A stretch of 64,000 bases of DNA, from NCBI GenBank assembly GCA_902780935.1, contig CACZHP010000024.1:26104-90103 (forward strand), read 5' to 3'. This document shows, piece by piece, positions 26,142 through 35,410 of this stretch. Both the position numbers and the translations under genes were made by a program. Numbering within the stretch: the stretch's first letter is position 1; each line of letters starts with the position of its first letter. Under the pieces are notes generated by a model. It was not told the DNA's origin, did not search any database, and was given only the letters and a program-made list of their open reading frames with translations. Origin of the DNA: an uncultured Bacteroidia bacterium (GTDB taxonomy: Bacteria; Bacteroidota; Bacteroidia; Bacteroidales; UBA932).

Positions 26142-27632
26142 CTATTCTCCTCCTACAGTCAGATTGTTCACGAGCACGGTCGGGATCCCGCATGAGACCG
26201 GGCAACTCTGCCCTTTCCCGCAAGTCCAAGCCCCGTCGTCCACCTTGGGGTCGTTCCCGACCGCCGTTATGTCGGCCAGGGCCTGCGGACCGTTGCCTAT
26301 TATATTAATATCCTTGACAGGCATCGTCAGGCGCCCGTCCTCAATCAGGAAGCCGCTCTTGACGAAGAAGGTGAAGTCGCCCTCGCCGATCTGGACCTGC
26401 CCGTTGCTGAACTGGTCAACGTATATTCCTTTCTTCACGGAGGCGATTATGTCTTCTTTGGTGGACTTGCCCCCGAGCATGTAAGTGGCTCTCATCCTTG
26501 GAATTGGGGCGTACCTGAAGCTTTCCCTGCGGCCGTTCCCGGTGGGAGCTACACCGAAATGGGCGGCGCTTATCCGGTCGTGGAGATATGACTCAAGCAC
26601 TCCGTTCCTGACCATGAAGGTGTTCTGCCCGGGAACTCCCTCGTCATCAAAATTGACGGCGCCTCGGTTGCCTGGGATAGTCCCGTCATCGACAATCGAG
26701 ATCTCCTCTCGGCAGACTTTCTCCCCGATCCTTCCGCTGAAAATGGATTGGCCCTTCCGGTTGAAATCAGCCTCGAAAGCGTGACCCATGGCCTCGTGGA
26801 GGAGAATTCCGGAGGCTCCGGCACCCATGACAACGGGCATTTTCCCGCCTTTTGGCCTTTTCGCCGCGAAGCGCTCGTCGATGCCTTTGACAGCCTCGCC
26901 GGCGATGTCGTCGAGAAGCCCTTCAGTCAGCATCTCCGCTCCTGTGCGGAAACTCCTGGAGACGGTCTTGTTCTCGACTTTCCCGTCCTGGCCGAAAACG
27001 ACTGAGACGGCTATTGTACCCATGGGACGGGTGTCGAAGGTGAGTTCGCCGAGGGAGTTGTACATCATGATGTCGCTGACTTGGCTGGAGAGGGAGACGA
27101 TGACTTTGAGGACCCTGGGGTCCCCGGCGCTGATCTTCCTCTGCAGCTTCTCCATGTAAGGAACGAACCCGCTCGTCTCCGCTGCCCTCCAATCTCGCTC
27201 GAACGGATAGTAGTCGTTAGGTGTGGCCGGACCGACCTTTGACCCCGGCCGCGTCCATTCTCGCTTCGCTTCGCTCGCTGCGGCTGAGTACGGCCGGTGG
27301 CCAAGGTCGGCTCCGGCAGGCCTACATCTTCCTCCTTGAGCGATCATTGAAGCCGCTTTGACGGCATCCCGCATTGAACGGGCATCCGTGCTCTCGGAGT
27401 AGGCGTAGCCGGTGCGGTCGTCTTTAAGGACACGTATTCCGATTCCGTAATCGATATGGAAGCCTCCCGAGGACACGATACCGTCCCTCAGCAGCAGCTC
27501 ATGGTAAGTGGTATTCTCAAAAAACAGGTCGCAGTAACTGCCTCCCTTCTTGATTCCCAAACCCGTCAGCTCCTCAAGCGTCCCGGGCGTGACCTGGAAC
27601 AAGTCCAGGTAGTAACTCTCTGGATTAAACAT
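26142..27632 (-). CDS. tldD: TldD metalloprotease, catalytic subunit
   Basis: 496-aa metalloprotease. The zinc-binding motif HEAMGHAFEAD (~residue 267) is the TldD hallmark. The N-terminal domain with GIGIRVLKDDRTGYAYSEST and C-terminal RMRATYMLGGKST and QIGEGDFTFFVKSGFLIEDG also match. Residues ~104-135 are an insertion rich in Ala/Arg/Gly, caused by a palindromic DNA element (27226-27317) that is in frame and lies before VGPATPNDYY. The gene overlaps the upstream zeta-toxin-like gene by 8 bp. Confidence 0.92.
   Translation of the reverse strand: MFNPESYYLDLFQVTPGTLEELTGLGIKKGGSYCDLFFENTTYHELLLRDGIVSSGGFHIDYGIGIRVLKDDRTGYAYSESTDARSMRDAVKAASMIAQGGRCRPAGADLGHRPYSAAASEAKREWTRPGSKVGPATPNDYYPFERDWRAAETSGFVPYMEKLQRKISAGDPRVLKVIVSLSSQVSDIMMYNSLGELTFDTRPMGTIAVSVVFGQDGKVENKTVSRSFRTGAEMLTEGLLDDIAGEAVKGIDERFAAKRPKGGKMPVVMGAGASGILLHEAMGHAFEADFNRKGQSIFSGRIGEKVCREEISIVDDGTIPGNRGAVNFDDEGVPGQNTFMVRNGVLESYLHDRISAAHFGVAPTGNGRRESFRYAPIPRMRATYMLGGKSTKEDIIASVKKGIYVDQFSNGQVQIGEGDFTFFVKSGFLIEDGRLTMPVKDINIIGNGPQALADITAVGNDPKVDDGAWTCGKGQSCPVSCGIPTVLVNNLTVGGE
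27226..27317. repeat. In-frame palindromic element inside tldD
   Basis: Core arms 27232-27251 and 27291-27310 are complementary at about 16 of 20 positions, and pairing extends outward (GGCCGGA against TCCGGC) to about 27226 and 27317. The central loop carries TCGCTTCGCTTCGCTCGCTG. The insert keeps the frame, adding a segment of about 30 codons absent from usual TldD proteins. Confidence 0.7.
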
Positions 27633-28245
27633 TCCTCTTCTTTCCTTCTTCTCTCAATTCTTTCTCGTACTCGTAATTCACCGACTTGATCTTTCCGAAA
27701 GTCTCAGGATTCCTCACGGTGATCCCCGCATCCGAACTCTCAGCCACGATCTCGAGCCTGTCCTCGGAGTTGTCGCACAGGATCCACCTGTCGCACAGGG
27801 GCATGAAGTCCCTGAACAGGTAGTGGAGCCCCACGCTGTAACGTCTGCGGATGGTCTCCTCCTTGATGTTGTGCCCTCCGGCCGCCACCCTTGCCTTGAC
27901 TCTCGCGACGGCGAGGTCAGGGGAGTTGAGCCAAAGGTAGAGGATAGTCACGAAATAACCGCTCTCCTGGGCATCCTTTATCATCTTCAGCATTGACCTT
28001 GTGGCCAGGGTTGTCTCTATGGCAAAATCGGCCCGCCTCTCCAGAAGGCGCCTCATTTTAAGGAGCATGTACCGGCTGGCGCCGACTGAGGCCTTCTCCG
28101 GACTGAACGGTGAGAGACTTTTCGCGAACTCGTCGGAATTGACAAACTCGCTGCAGCCGAGCAGCTCTGGCAGCACCGCATAAGAAGCTGTCGTCTTGCC
28201 GGAGCCGTTGCAGCCGGATATGATGAAAAGCCGTGGCATTGTCAT
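27625..28245 (-). CDS. Zeta-toxin-like P-loop kinase
   Basis: 206-aa P-loop protein of the zeta toxin/uncharacterised ATPase group. Walker A is ISGCNGSGKTT (residues ~7-17), followed by FVNSDEFAK with the catalytic Asp used by zeta kinases to phosphorylate UDP-GlcNAc, an ETTLATRS motif, and a Arg-containing lid (EETIRRRYSVG). It overlaps the tldD start by 8 bp. No epsilon-type antitoxin gene is next to it, so it may be a housekeeping kinase of the same fold rather than a toxin. Both MT and the third-codon M are possible starts. Confidence 0.75.
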   Translation of the reverse strand: MTMPRLFIISGCNGSGKTTASYAVLPELLGCSEFVNSDEFAKSLSPFSPEKASVGASRYMLLKMRRLLERRADFAIETTLATRSMLKMIKDAQESGYFVTILYLWLNSPDLAVARVKARVAAGGHNIKEETIRRRYSVGLHYLFRDFMPLCDRWILCDNSEDRLEIVAESSDAGITVRNPETFGKIKSVNYEYEKELREEGKKRNV

Positions 28246-28283
28246 GCAAAAATACTAAATTCGCGTCAATAGGCAGCTATTCA

Positions 28284-29546
28284 ATGAATAATTCCCTGAC
28301 AGTAACCCTCGCCGACGCGGTGAAAGAGTCTCGGCCGGTCGCCTTCTCCACCATGGTGAAGCCGGCCGGATCGGCATGCAACCTCGATTGCTCCTATTGC
28401 TACTACCTCGACAAAGCCATTCAGTATGGCGGGAAGGAGGCCGTGATGAGCGACGACCTGCTCCGGGAATATATCCGGCAATATATCACCGCCAACGCCG
28501 CTCCGGAAGTCACATTCTGCTGGCATGGAGGTGAGCCGCTGCTGCTCGGGCTCGATTTCTACAAGAAAGCCATTGCCTGGCAGAGGGAATATTCATACGG
28601 CAAGAAGATTGTCAACACGATCCAGACCAACGCCACCCTTATTGATGACAGGTGGGCTGAGTTCTTCAGGATGAATAACTTTCTTGTCGGAGTGTCTCTC
28701 GACGGACCGGAGGATATCCACGACGGGTTCCGCCGGGACAAGATGGGGAGGCCGACCTGGGAGAGGGTGATGATCTCCGTTGATCTGCTCCGCCGTCTCG
28801 GAGTCGAGTTCAACACCCTCAGTGTCGTCAGTTCCCTTTGCGAGGGTAGGGGAAAGGAGATATATTCCTTCTTCAAGTCTATAGGAAGCCATTACATGCA
28901 GTTCCTTCCGGCGGTTGAGCATGTCGTTGACAGGCCTGATTTCAAGCGCCCTGTGATAGTTTCTCCGGAGACTGAAGGGGCCCGTCTGGCTCCGTGGTGC
29001 GTCAGTGCCGAAGGGTACGGGAAGTTCCTGAATGACATCTTCGACGAGTGGGTCGTGAGCGATGTGGGCGAGTACTATGTGCAGATGTTCGACGCTACCC
29101 TGGCGCAGTACTGCCATGTCCAGCCGGGAGTCTGCTCGATGTGCGAGACTTGCGGGGACTGCCTGGTGGTGGAACATAATGGCGACGTCTATAACTGCGA
29201 CCATTTCGTTTATCCTGATTATCTTCTCGGGAATATCCTTGAGCGTCCTTTGGCTGAGATTTACCAGGATCCCAAACGTTTCCGCTTCGGCGTCGCCAAA
29301 AGGGAAAGCCTGCCTCCGGAGTGCAAGAAATGCCGTTTTTATTTCGCTTGCCGGGGAGAGTGTCCCAAGCACCGTTTCGACAGGACGCCTACCGGCGAGG
29401 CCAGGAACTCCCTTTGCCTGGGGCTGAAAGCGTATTTCAGGCACACCCAGCCATATTTCGAGAAAATGAGGGATCTGCTCCTCCTTAAAAAAGCCCCGGC
29501 GAAGGTAATGCCCTGGGCCCGTAAACAAATGTCTGACAATGGATAA
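28284..29546 (+). CDS. Radical SAM enzyme, anaerobic sulfatase maturase-like (SPASM)
   Basis: 420-aa radical SAM protein of the anSME/SPASM type, which oxidises a Cys or Ser of sulfatases to formylglycine. The [4Fe-4S] motif CNLDCSYCYY lies near residue 36. The C-terminal cysteine-rich SPASM region has CETCGDC, VYNCDHFVYPDYLLGN and CKKCRFYFACRGECPKHRF, which bind two auxiliary clusters. The start at 28284 (MNNSLTVTL) is preferred over 28233, which would overlap the divergent gene. No sulfatase is in the window, so the client is elsewhere; other SPASM peptide modifiers cannot be excluded. Confidence 0.85.
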   Translation: MNNSLTVTLADAVKESRPVAFSTMVKPAGSACNLDCSYCYYLDKAIQYGGKEAVMSDDLLREYIRQYITANAAPEVTFCWHGGEPLLLGLDFYKKAIAWQREYSYGKKIVNTIQTNATLIDDRWAEFFRMNNFLVGVSLDGPEDIHDGFRRDKMGRPTWERVMISVDLLRRLGVEFNTLSVVSSLCEGRGKEIYSFFKSIGSHYMQFLPAVEHVVDRPDFKRPVIVSPETEGARLAPWCVSAEGYGKFLNDIFDEWVVSDVGEYYVQMFDATLAQYCHVQPGVCSMCETCGDCLVVEHNGDVYNCDHFVYPDYLLGNILERPLAEIYQDPKRFRFGVAKRESLPPECKKCRFYFACRGECPKHRFDRTPTGEARNSLCLGLKAYFRHTQPYFEKMRDLLLLKKAPAKVMPWARKQMSDNG

Positions 29547-30240
29547 GAATACAAGAGACCTGCTCGTCCTCTGGGCCGAGACATATAATGATCCAAAATA
29601 TTTCGAAGAAGATCCGATCTCGTTCCCCAGGAGATTCGCCGAGTTGGAACGCTCCGGAAAAGCATCCGTCAAGGATGTTGAGGTGGCAGCCGTTTTCGCC
29701 GCCCATTTCGCCTGGGGCAGAAGGGCAATGATCGTCCGGGACTGCGGGAGGCTTTTTGACGAGATGGCCTGGAAGCCCTACGACTATGTGATGAGAGGGG
29801 AGTGGAGGTGCGACGACTGCAGTGCCCACCGTACTGTCAAGTGGAGCGAGGTGGCGGCAATATGCGCCCGCCTTAAGGCTGTGTATGAGGAACTTCCGAG
29901 CCTTGAACCTTTATCCCAAGAGGAAATACGTGTCCGCGTTTACGGGCAGAAACCCGACCCTAAGGCTCCCAATAAGAAGATTAACATGATGCGCCGATGG
30001 ATGGTCCGTCGTGACGGGAAAGTCGATCTCGGCCTTTGGAAAGACACCGATCCGGCTTCCCTGCTGATCCCGCTGGACGTCCATGTTTACGACGAGGCCG
30101 TGGCTCTCGGACTGACCTGCCGCAAGCCCAAGGACATAGTGACAGTAAAAGAAATCACCGGGGTTTTCGATGACATCTTCCCCGGTGATCCCTGTAAGGG
30201 TGACTTCGCGCTTTTCGGCTACGGAGTCACTAAGAGTTAG
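29539..30240 (+). CDS. DUF2400/TIGR02757-family protein
   Basis: 233-aa protein of the TIGR02757 (DUF2400) family, widespread in Bacteroidota and of unknown biochemical role. Recognisable stretches are DPISFPRRF, VAAVFAAHFAWGRRAMI, MMRRWMVRRDGKVDLGLW and the IPLDVHVYDEAVALGLTCRK block near the C-terminus. It overlaps the preceding gene by 8 bp and converges with the peptide transporter gene (11-bp overlap), so it is probably co-transcribed with the maturase-like gene. Confidence 0.85.
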   Translation: MDKNTRDLLVLWAETYNDPKYFEEDPISFPRRFAELERSGKASVKDVEVAAVFAAHFAWGRRAMIVRDCGRLFDEMAWKPYDYVMRGEWRCDDCSAHRTVKWSEVAAICARLKAVYEELPSLEPLSQEEIRVRVYGQKPDPKAPNKKINMMRRWMVRRDGKVDLGLWKDTDPASLLIPLDVHVYDEAVALGLTCRKPKDIVTVKEITGVFDDIFPGDPCKGDFALFGYGVTKS

Positions 30241-31791
30241 TCACTCTCTCGAGCCATTTCACCATACCGAACATAACTCCCATCGAGAGGAGGCAGAGGC
30301 AGGCGAAAACTCCCCAGCACCAGCCCAGAGGCATGACGTTGTACATCTTCGGGCCGAGGAAGAGGAAGAGGTTTCCGACCGCTGTGGCGCCAAGCCAGAG
30401 ACCCTGGCAAAGGCCCTGCATGCTCTTAGGAGCCACCTTTGAGACGAAGGAGAGTCCCAGCGGGGAGATAAAGAGCTCAGCGACGGTCAGGAAGAAGTAG
30501 AGGACTATAAGTACCCAAGGGCCGGCCTTCATTGAAGCCTGGGCGGCGGAATCCTGGGCGAGGAAATCCTGGGCTGAAGATAACCCATCTTGAATGAGAA
30601 CAGCGACAGGAAGATGTAAGCCAAGGCGGCGATACCCATTCCGTATGCGATCTTGCGAGGAGTGGAAATCTGCTTGCCGCGCTTTCCGAGCCAGCCGAAG
30701 AACCACATGATGACAGGGGTCAGCACAATCACGAAGAAAGGATTGACGGCCTGCCAGATCTCGGGGGCTATCTTGCTGGTGTTGACAAAGTCACGGGCGA
30801 AGAATGAGAGTGACTGGCCGTTCTGGTGGAAGGAGAACCAGAAGAAGATCACCACGCCGAGGACGGCGAAAAGGGCGTACATCCTCTGCTTGATCTCCTT
30901 TGCCATGGCGAGCTTCTCCTCCTCGGTGTAACCAGCGGAGACGGCGGTCTCTTTCTTTCCGGGAGTGGGAAGTATCTTCTTGGTGGCCAGGAATATGCAA
31001 AGAGAGATCAGCATCGCGGCCACGGAAGCTATAAAGGAATAGTGAATACCTGTGTTGAAGTAGTTGAGGTAGTTGCCGCAGAACTGTCCTACAGCCTCGA
31101 GATTTGAGGGATCCAGGACAGCTCCGGCGTTGGCGGCTTCGGTGATAAGGTTATTGGACACCGTGCCGTTTGCGATGAAGTCGTGGCAAAGCTTCGGAAG
31201 CTGGGCGTTGTAGGAAAGGTTGTGGAGCCCGAGCCACCACTGGCGGATAAGAGGAGCGACGAACGGGGCGATGAGACCTCCGATATTGATGAACACATAG
31301 AAAATCTGGAATCCGGAGTCGCGCTGTCCCTGTGCCCATTTGAGCTTCTCGGGACCTTCCTTGGCGGCATCGGCCTCAAAGTTGTCATAGAGCTGTCCGA
31401 CGATGGCCTGAAGGTTGCCTTTGAACAGACCGTTACCGAAGGCGATCATGAAGAGGGCCACGCACGTAAGGACCAGAAGACCGACCTTGTTGGCGGGGGT
31501 GGCGAGAATGGGAATCGAAAGGACCACATATCCCAAGGCCATGATAATAAGACCTTTCTGGATGGTGCCTTTGTAGTTCGAGGTGCGGTCGGCGATGATA
31601 CCTCCCACGAGGCTCAGCACATAGATGCCGCAGTAGAAGAAAGAGTAGATAAGACCGGCGCTCGTGTCCGTCAGACCGAACTTCGAGCAGAGGAATAGGG
31701 TGAGGACCGCGTTCATGATGTAGTAGCCGAAACGCTCTCCCATATTGCTGAGAGCTGCGGCCAGCAGTCCTTTCGGATGGTTTTTGAACAT
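30230..31791 (-). pseudogene. POT/PTR2-family peptide transporter, frameshifted
   Basis: Proton-dependent oligopeptide transporter split across two frames. The first 400 residues (30584-31791) carry the family start LSNMGERFGYYIMNAVLTL and GLIYSFFYCGIY. The frame then runs off into unrelated sequence and stops at 30529. The other minus-strand frame continues with GLSSAQDFLAQDSAAQAS, WVLIVLYFFLTVAELFISPL and MYNVMPLGWC to 30230. One missing base in the GGG run at 30584-30586 explains it. Imperfect 15-bp tandem repeats (CCTGGGC units, 30551-30585) adjoin the break. It could be a sequencing or assembly error; if real the transporter loses its last helices. Confidence 0.8.
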
Positions 31792-31860
31792 ATCTTAGAA
31801 TATTGGTTTGATTCCAAATTGACCAACTAATTTACTAAATCCCATCATATTCTCCAAATT

Positions 31861-31891
31861 TTCGATATTTGGCACTGTTTTGTTATATTTG
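31861..31891 (+). promoter_or_regulatory. Promoter of the acyltransferase gene
   Basis: TTCG (31861-31864), 19-base spacer, TATATTTG (31884-31891): perfect -7 element and one mismatch in the -33 box, ending 21 bases before the ATG. Confidence 0.7.
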
Positions 31892-31912
31892 TGGGATTGG
31901 TAATCGGACGAT

Positions 31913-32830
31913 ATGTTGATAGGAACAATCATATTACTCGCGCTCATGAGGATTCTTTCGGCTCTCCCGCTGAAGGTCCATTACGCGTTCGGCCGTTTCC
32001 TGTCCTGGTTTCTTAAGAATGTCGCGCGCTACCGCAGGGACGTGGTGATGACAAATCTCTCCCGATCTTTCCCTGACAAGAAGTACCACGAGATCAGCGC
32101 TATAGCTGACGAATTCTACAAGCATTTCGGTCGCCTTATCGGCGAGGCAGTCTGGTTTGGTGGTTGCCGGAATCCCGAGCGGCTCCGCCGTCAGAGGATC
32201 GTGGAATATTCCAATATCGAGGTCTTCGAGAAGGCATATTCAGAAAGCCCCGGGGTGGCGGTCCTGACCTCGCATTTCGGAAATTGGGAGCTCCTCGGTG
32301 GCTGCCTTAACTACGATTACCGCCCGGACGGCAAGATAATTGATGGCCTTGTCCCGGACGATGTGGTATTCGTTTACAAGCCCCTGAAGAGCCGCGTGTG
32401 GGACAGGATTATGGGCGACAGCCGCTGCGCTCCTGTGAAGCGTATTGATTATAAAGGATATATCTCCACGGAGAACATTCTGCGCCATGTCCTTGAGAAC
32501 AAAGACCGGAAACTGGTGGTCAACATGCTCTCGGACCAGTGCCCTTACAGGGACTCCGTGGCGGACATTCCGGTTGAGTTCCTCCATCAGGAGACCAAGA
32601 CGATGTTCGGGGGAGCGTCCCTGGCCAGAAAGTTCGGCTGGAGTGTGTTGTACGCCAGCCTGTTCCCGACCGGGAAAGGCCATTACGAATGGAGATTCAC
32701 CCAGATCTGCCCCGACGCTTCGAAGCTTTCGGTGAAGGAGATCATGGATGAATATTACGCCCTGCTCCAGAAAGACATCGAGGCCGTGCCTTGGTGCTAC
32801 CTCTGGACGCATAAAAGATGGAAAAAGTAA
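31913..32830 (+). CDS. Lipid A biosynthesis acyltransferase (LpxL/HtrB family)
   Basis: 305-aa membrane-anchored acyltransferase of the lysophospholipid acyltransferase (LPLAT) superfamily, LpxL/LpxM group, that adds secondary acyl chains to lipid A. There is an N-terminal hydrophobic helix and the catalytic block VAVLTSHFGNWELLGG (HxxxxE) near residue 125. Length fits. Bacteroidota lipid A is usually under-acylated, so the exact acyl acceptor is not certain; a related acyltransferase for another lipid is possible. Followed by DUF4831 and pepD on the same strand. Confidence 0.85.
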   Translation: MLIGTIILLALMRILSALPLKVHYAFGRFLSWFLKNVARYRRDVVMTNLSRSFPDKKYHEISAIADEFYKHFGRLIGEAVWFGGCRNPERLRRQRIVEYSNIEVFEKAYSESPGVAVLTSHFGNWELLGGCLNYDYRPDGKIIDGLVPDDVVFVYKPLKSRVWDRIMGDSRCAPVKRIDYKGYISTENILRHVLENKDRKLVVNMLSDQCPYRDSVADIPVEFLHQETKTMFGGASLARKFGWSVLYASLFPTGKGHYEWRFTQICPDASKLSVKEIMDEYYALLQKDIEAVPWCYLWTHKRWKK

Positions 32831-32852
32831 TAATTGTAAAACTGCTAAGAAT

Positions 32853-33872
32853 ATGAGACTGAACGCTAAACTATCATTCATCCTGGCCGCGGCGCTGCTG
32901 CCTGCGATGGCTGCCATGGCTCAGGATCCCATGGGGACTGTCTCTTACGCCCTTCCCCAGACGACCATCACTTTTGAGGTGGAGGCAACGCTCGAGAGTT
33001 TCCATGCCGGCCCTTACGCCAAGTTCGCGCAGAAGTACCTGGGTGTCAACGCCCGTCAGGAAGACCAGAGGACCTGCACCCTTAGTTCTGTCAAGATGAC
33101 TCCTCAGATCGAGGCTGACCAGAACTACAGGTTTTTCATTACTCCCGAGAAGGGAGCGATGTCATTCCTCTCCCTTACTTCACAGGGACTCGTGGCCGTC
33201 AACGACGGCTCGTTCGGGAATGGCTCGGAGTGGAGGTTCGCCTCCCAGGCTGACGCCGATTTCTCCGACAGGGGAGTGAGCTCTAACTTGACTTCGGAGG
33301 CTACCACCCTGATCCGTGGGGTGGATGGTAACCGTGTCGCTGTCCAGCAGAGCATGGTTGTCCAGAAGCCGTTGGAGCAGAGGGCCAAAGAGGCTGCCGA
33401 GATGATCTTTGATCTCAGGAAGAAGAGAGTACAGATCGTCACCGGCGACACGGACGCCACCTACAGCGGCGAGGCGATGGGTGCGGCATTGGCGGAGATC
33501 GCCGCCTTAGAGAAGGAATATATGTCCATGTTCATAGGCTACAGCGATTTCCAGACCCAGAAAATGAAATGCGACGTGGTTCCCCAGAAGGACCGCAAGG
33601 CGCAGACTTACGTGGCTTTCAGACTTTCTGACACCGACGGGATTGTCTCGGCGGACAATGTCTCCGGAAAGCCTTACCTGCTTGAGCTGGCTCCCCAGCC
33701 TGTGTCGCAGGCCTCTGGCAAGGCGACCGCGGCTAAGGGTGCTGTCGCCGTATATAGGATTCCCGCAATCTGTGCGGTGAAGCTCACTGACGGGGTCAAC
33801 CCGATCCTTCAGGACAGGGTCGCCGTCTATCAGCTCGGCGTCGAGAGCTATTTCCCGATTTCAACCAAATAA
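32853..33872 (+). CDS. Secreted DUF4831 protein
   Basis: 339-aa protein with a signal peptide (MRLNAKLSFILAAALLPAMA, cut near AMAQ). It matches the DUF4831 family of Bacteroidota periplasmic or surface proteins of unknown function: YALPQTTITFEVEA then AGPYAKFAQKYLGVNA near the N-terminus. The start at 32853 is taken because it begins the signal peptide; an upstream in-frame ATG at 32748 would overlap the acyltransferase gene. Function unknown, but conservation in the phylum suggests a cell-envelope role. Confidence 0.85.
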   Translation: MRLNAKLSFILAAALLPAMAAMAQDPMGTVSYALPQTTITFEVEATLESFHAGPYAKFAQKYLGVNARQEDQRTCTLSSVKMTPQIEADQNYRFFITPEKGAMSFLSLTSQGLVAVNDGSFGNGSEWRFASQADADFSDRGVSSNLTSEATTLIRGVDGNRVAVQQSMVVQKPLEQRAKEAAEMIFDLRKKRVQIVTGDTDATYSGEAMGAALAEIAALEKEYMSMFIGYSDFQTQKMKCDVVPQKDRKAQTYVAFRLSDTDGIVSADNVSGKPYLLELAPQPVSQASGKATAAKGAVAVYRIPAICAVKLTDGVNPILQDRVAVYQLGVESYFPISTK

Positions 33873-33885
33873 TTAATATAACATT

Positions 33886-35346
33886 ATGACAATTAGAGAT
33901 TTAGAGCCAAAGGCCGTATGGGAGAACTTCTATGGCCTGACAAGGATTCCCCGTCCGTCGAAGCACGAGGAGAAAGTCCAGGAATATTTGCTCGAATGGG
34001 GCAAGAAGCACGGCGTTGACGTCAAGCGTGACGACACCGGCAACATCATATTCTCGGCCCCGGCCACGCCTGGTTATGAGAACCTTAAGGGGGTTATCAT
34101 GCAGGCCCACATGGATATGGTCCCGCAGAAGACCGCCGACACCAAGCACGACTTCCTGACCGATCCGATCGAGACCGAGATCAAGGGCGAGTGGGTCGCC
34201 GCGAAGGGAACGACCCTCGGCGCTGACAATGGAATCGGAGTGGCCCTGGCGCTTTCCGTCCTTCAGGACAAGACCCTGAAACACGGACCCCTGGAGGCCC
34301 TTATCACTTATGACGAGGAGACCGGGATGACCGGAGCCAGCAGCCTTAAGCCTGGCGTCCTCAAGGGCGACATATTGCTTAACCTCGACTCCGAGGAGGA
34401 GGGAGAGCTCTGCACCGGTTGCGCCGGCGGGATCGACGGCACCGCCGATTTCTCCTACAGGACATACAAGACTCCGGAAGGGTATGTTTCCTATATGATT
34501 ACTATCAAGGGTCTTAAGGGCGGCCATTCCGGAATGGACATTTCCCTCTTCAGGGGCAATGCCAACAAGGCGGTATGCCGCATCCTCAAGGCCGTGACCG
34601 GCAAGTTCGCCGAGGTCAAGGTCGCCGGCATCTCCGGCGGATCCCTGCGCAACGCCATCCCGTTCGAGGCCCAGGCCGTGATCGTCCTTCCCGTTGAGCT
34701 TACCGGCAAGGTCAAGGAAGTCGTTGAGGGCACTTTCGAGGAGTGCAGGTTCGAGTTCCAGTACTCCGATCCCGGCATGGTCATGTATGTGGAGAGCGTG
34801 GATAAGGTTCCTGCCCGTTACATCAGCCCCAAGGTCATAGACAGGGCCCTGAAGGCCATCATAGCCTGCCCTCATGGGGTTCGCAGGATGAGCGACACTA
34901 TCCCTGGCCTGACGGAGACATCGACCAATATGGCCATTATCCGCACGGCCAAGGGCCACTTGACTGTCCATTCCCTGACGAGAAGCTCCATCGACTCCGC
35001 CAAGATGTACCTCTCTGACTCTATCCGCTATGTCTTCGAGCTCGCTGGTGCCAAGTATTCAACATCAGGAGCTTACAGCGGCTGGACTCCGAAACTCGGC
35101 ACCCCGATGATCAAGGTTCTCGAGGACACTTACAAGGGTCTCTTCGGCAAGGAGCTAAAGATCACCGCGACCCACGGAGGACTCGAGTGCGCCATCATGG
35201 GAGCCAAGTATCCCAACTGGGAGATGGTCTCGATAGGACCCACAATCGTGCATCCTCATTCTCCTGATGAGAGGGTGAAGATCGATACGGTCGCCCAGAC
35301 CTGGAAGTTCCTCACCACCGTGTTGGAGAATATTCCCGCTAAGTAA
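33886..35346 (+). CDS. pepD: Aminoacyl-histidine dipeptidase (PepD, peptidase family M20)
   Basis: Cytosolic zinc dipeptidase that cleaves Xaa-His (carnosine-type) and other dipeptides. The M20 motifs are intact: MQAHMDMVPQK (His and Asp ligands, ~residue 80-90), the TLGADNGIGVALAL segment with bridging Asp, and YDEETGMTGA with the catalytic Glu pair. Length of 486 aa is normal. It follows the DUF4831 gene by 13 bp and ends just before a dispersed repeat and the rpsF promoter. No signal peptide. Confidence 0.95.
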   Translation: MTIRDLEPKAVWENFYGLTRIPRPSKHEEKVQEYLLEWGKKHGVDVKRDDTGNIIFSAPATPGYENLKGVIMQAHMDMVPQKTADTKHDFLTDPIETEIKGEWVAAKGTTLGADNGIGVALALSVLQDKTLKHGPLEALITYDEETGMTGASSLKPGVLKGDILLNLDSEEEGELCTGCAGGIDGTADFSYRTYKTPEGYVSYMITIKGLKGGHSGMDISLFRGNANKAVCRILKAVTGKFAEVKVAGISGGSLRNAIPFEAQAVIVLPVELTGKVKEVVEGTFEECRFEFQYSDPGMVMYVESVDKVPARYISPKVIDRALKAIIACPHGVRRMSDTIPGLTETSTNMAIIRTAKGHLTVHSLTRSSIDSAKMYLSDSIRYVFELAGAKYSTSGAYSGWTPKLGTPMIKVLEDTYKGLFGKELKITATHGGLECAIMGAKYPNWEMVSIGPTIVHPHSPDERVKIDTVAQTWKFLTTVLENIPAK

Positions 35347-35373
35347 GTGTCATTCTGAGCGAAGCGAAGAATC
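35347..35373. repeat. Dispersed intergenic repeat, inverted orientation
   Basis: TGTCATTCTGAGCGAAGCGA followed by AGAATCT begins one base past the pepD stop. Reverse complement of the copies at 13237 and 24739. Confidence 0.85.
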
Positions 35374-35375
35374 TT

Positions 35376-35406
35376 TTTGCGGATTCGGAAATAATCGCTA
35401 TATTTG
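35376..35406 (+). promoter_or_regulatory. Ribosomal protein operon promoter (rpsF-rpsR-rplI)
   Basis: TTTG (35376-35379), 19-base spacer, TATATTTG (35399-35406): an exact Bacteroidota promoter. Predicts a start near 35412 and a leader of ~65 bases. Confidence 0.85.
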
Positions 35407-35410
35407 CAGT

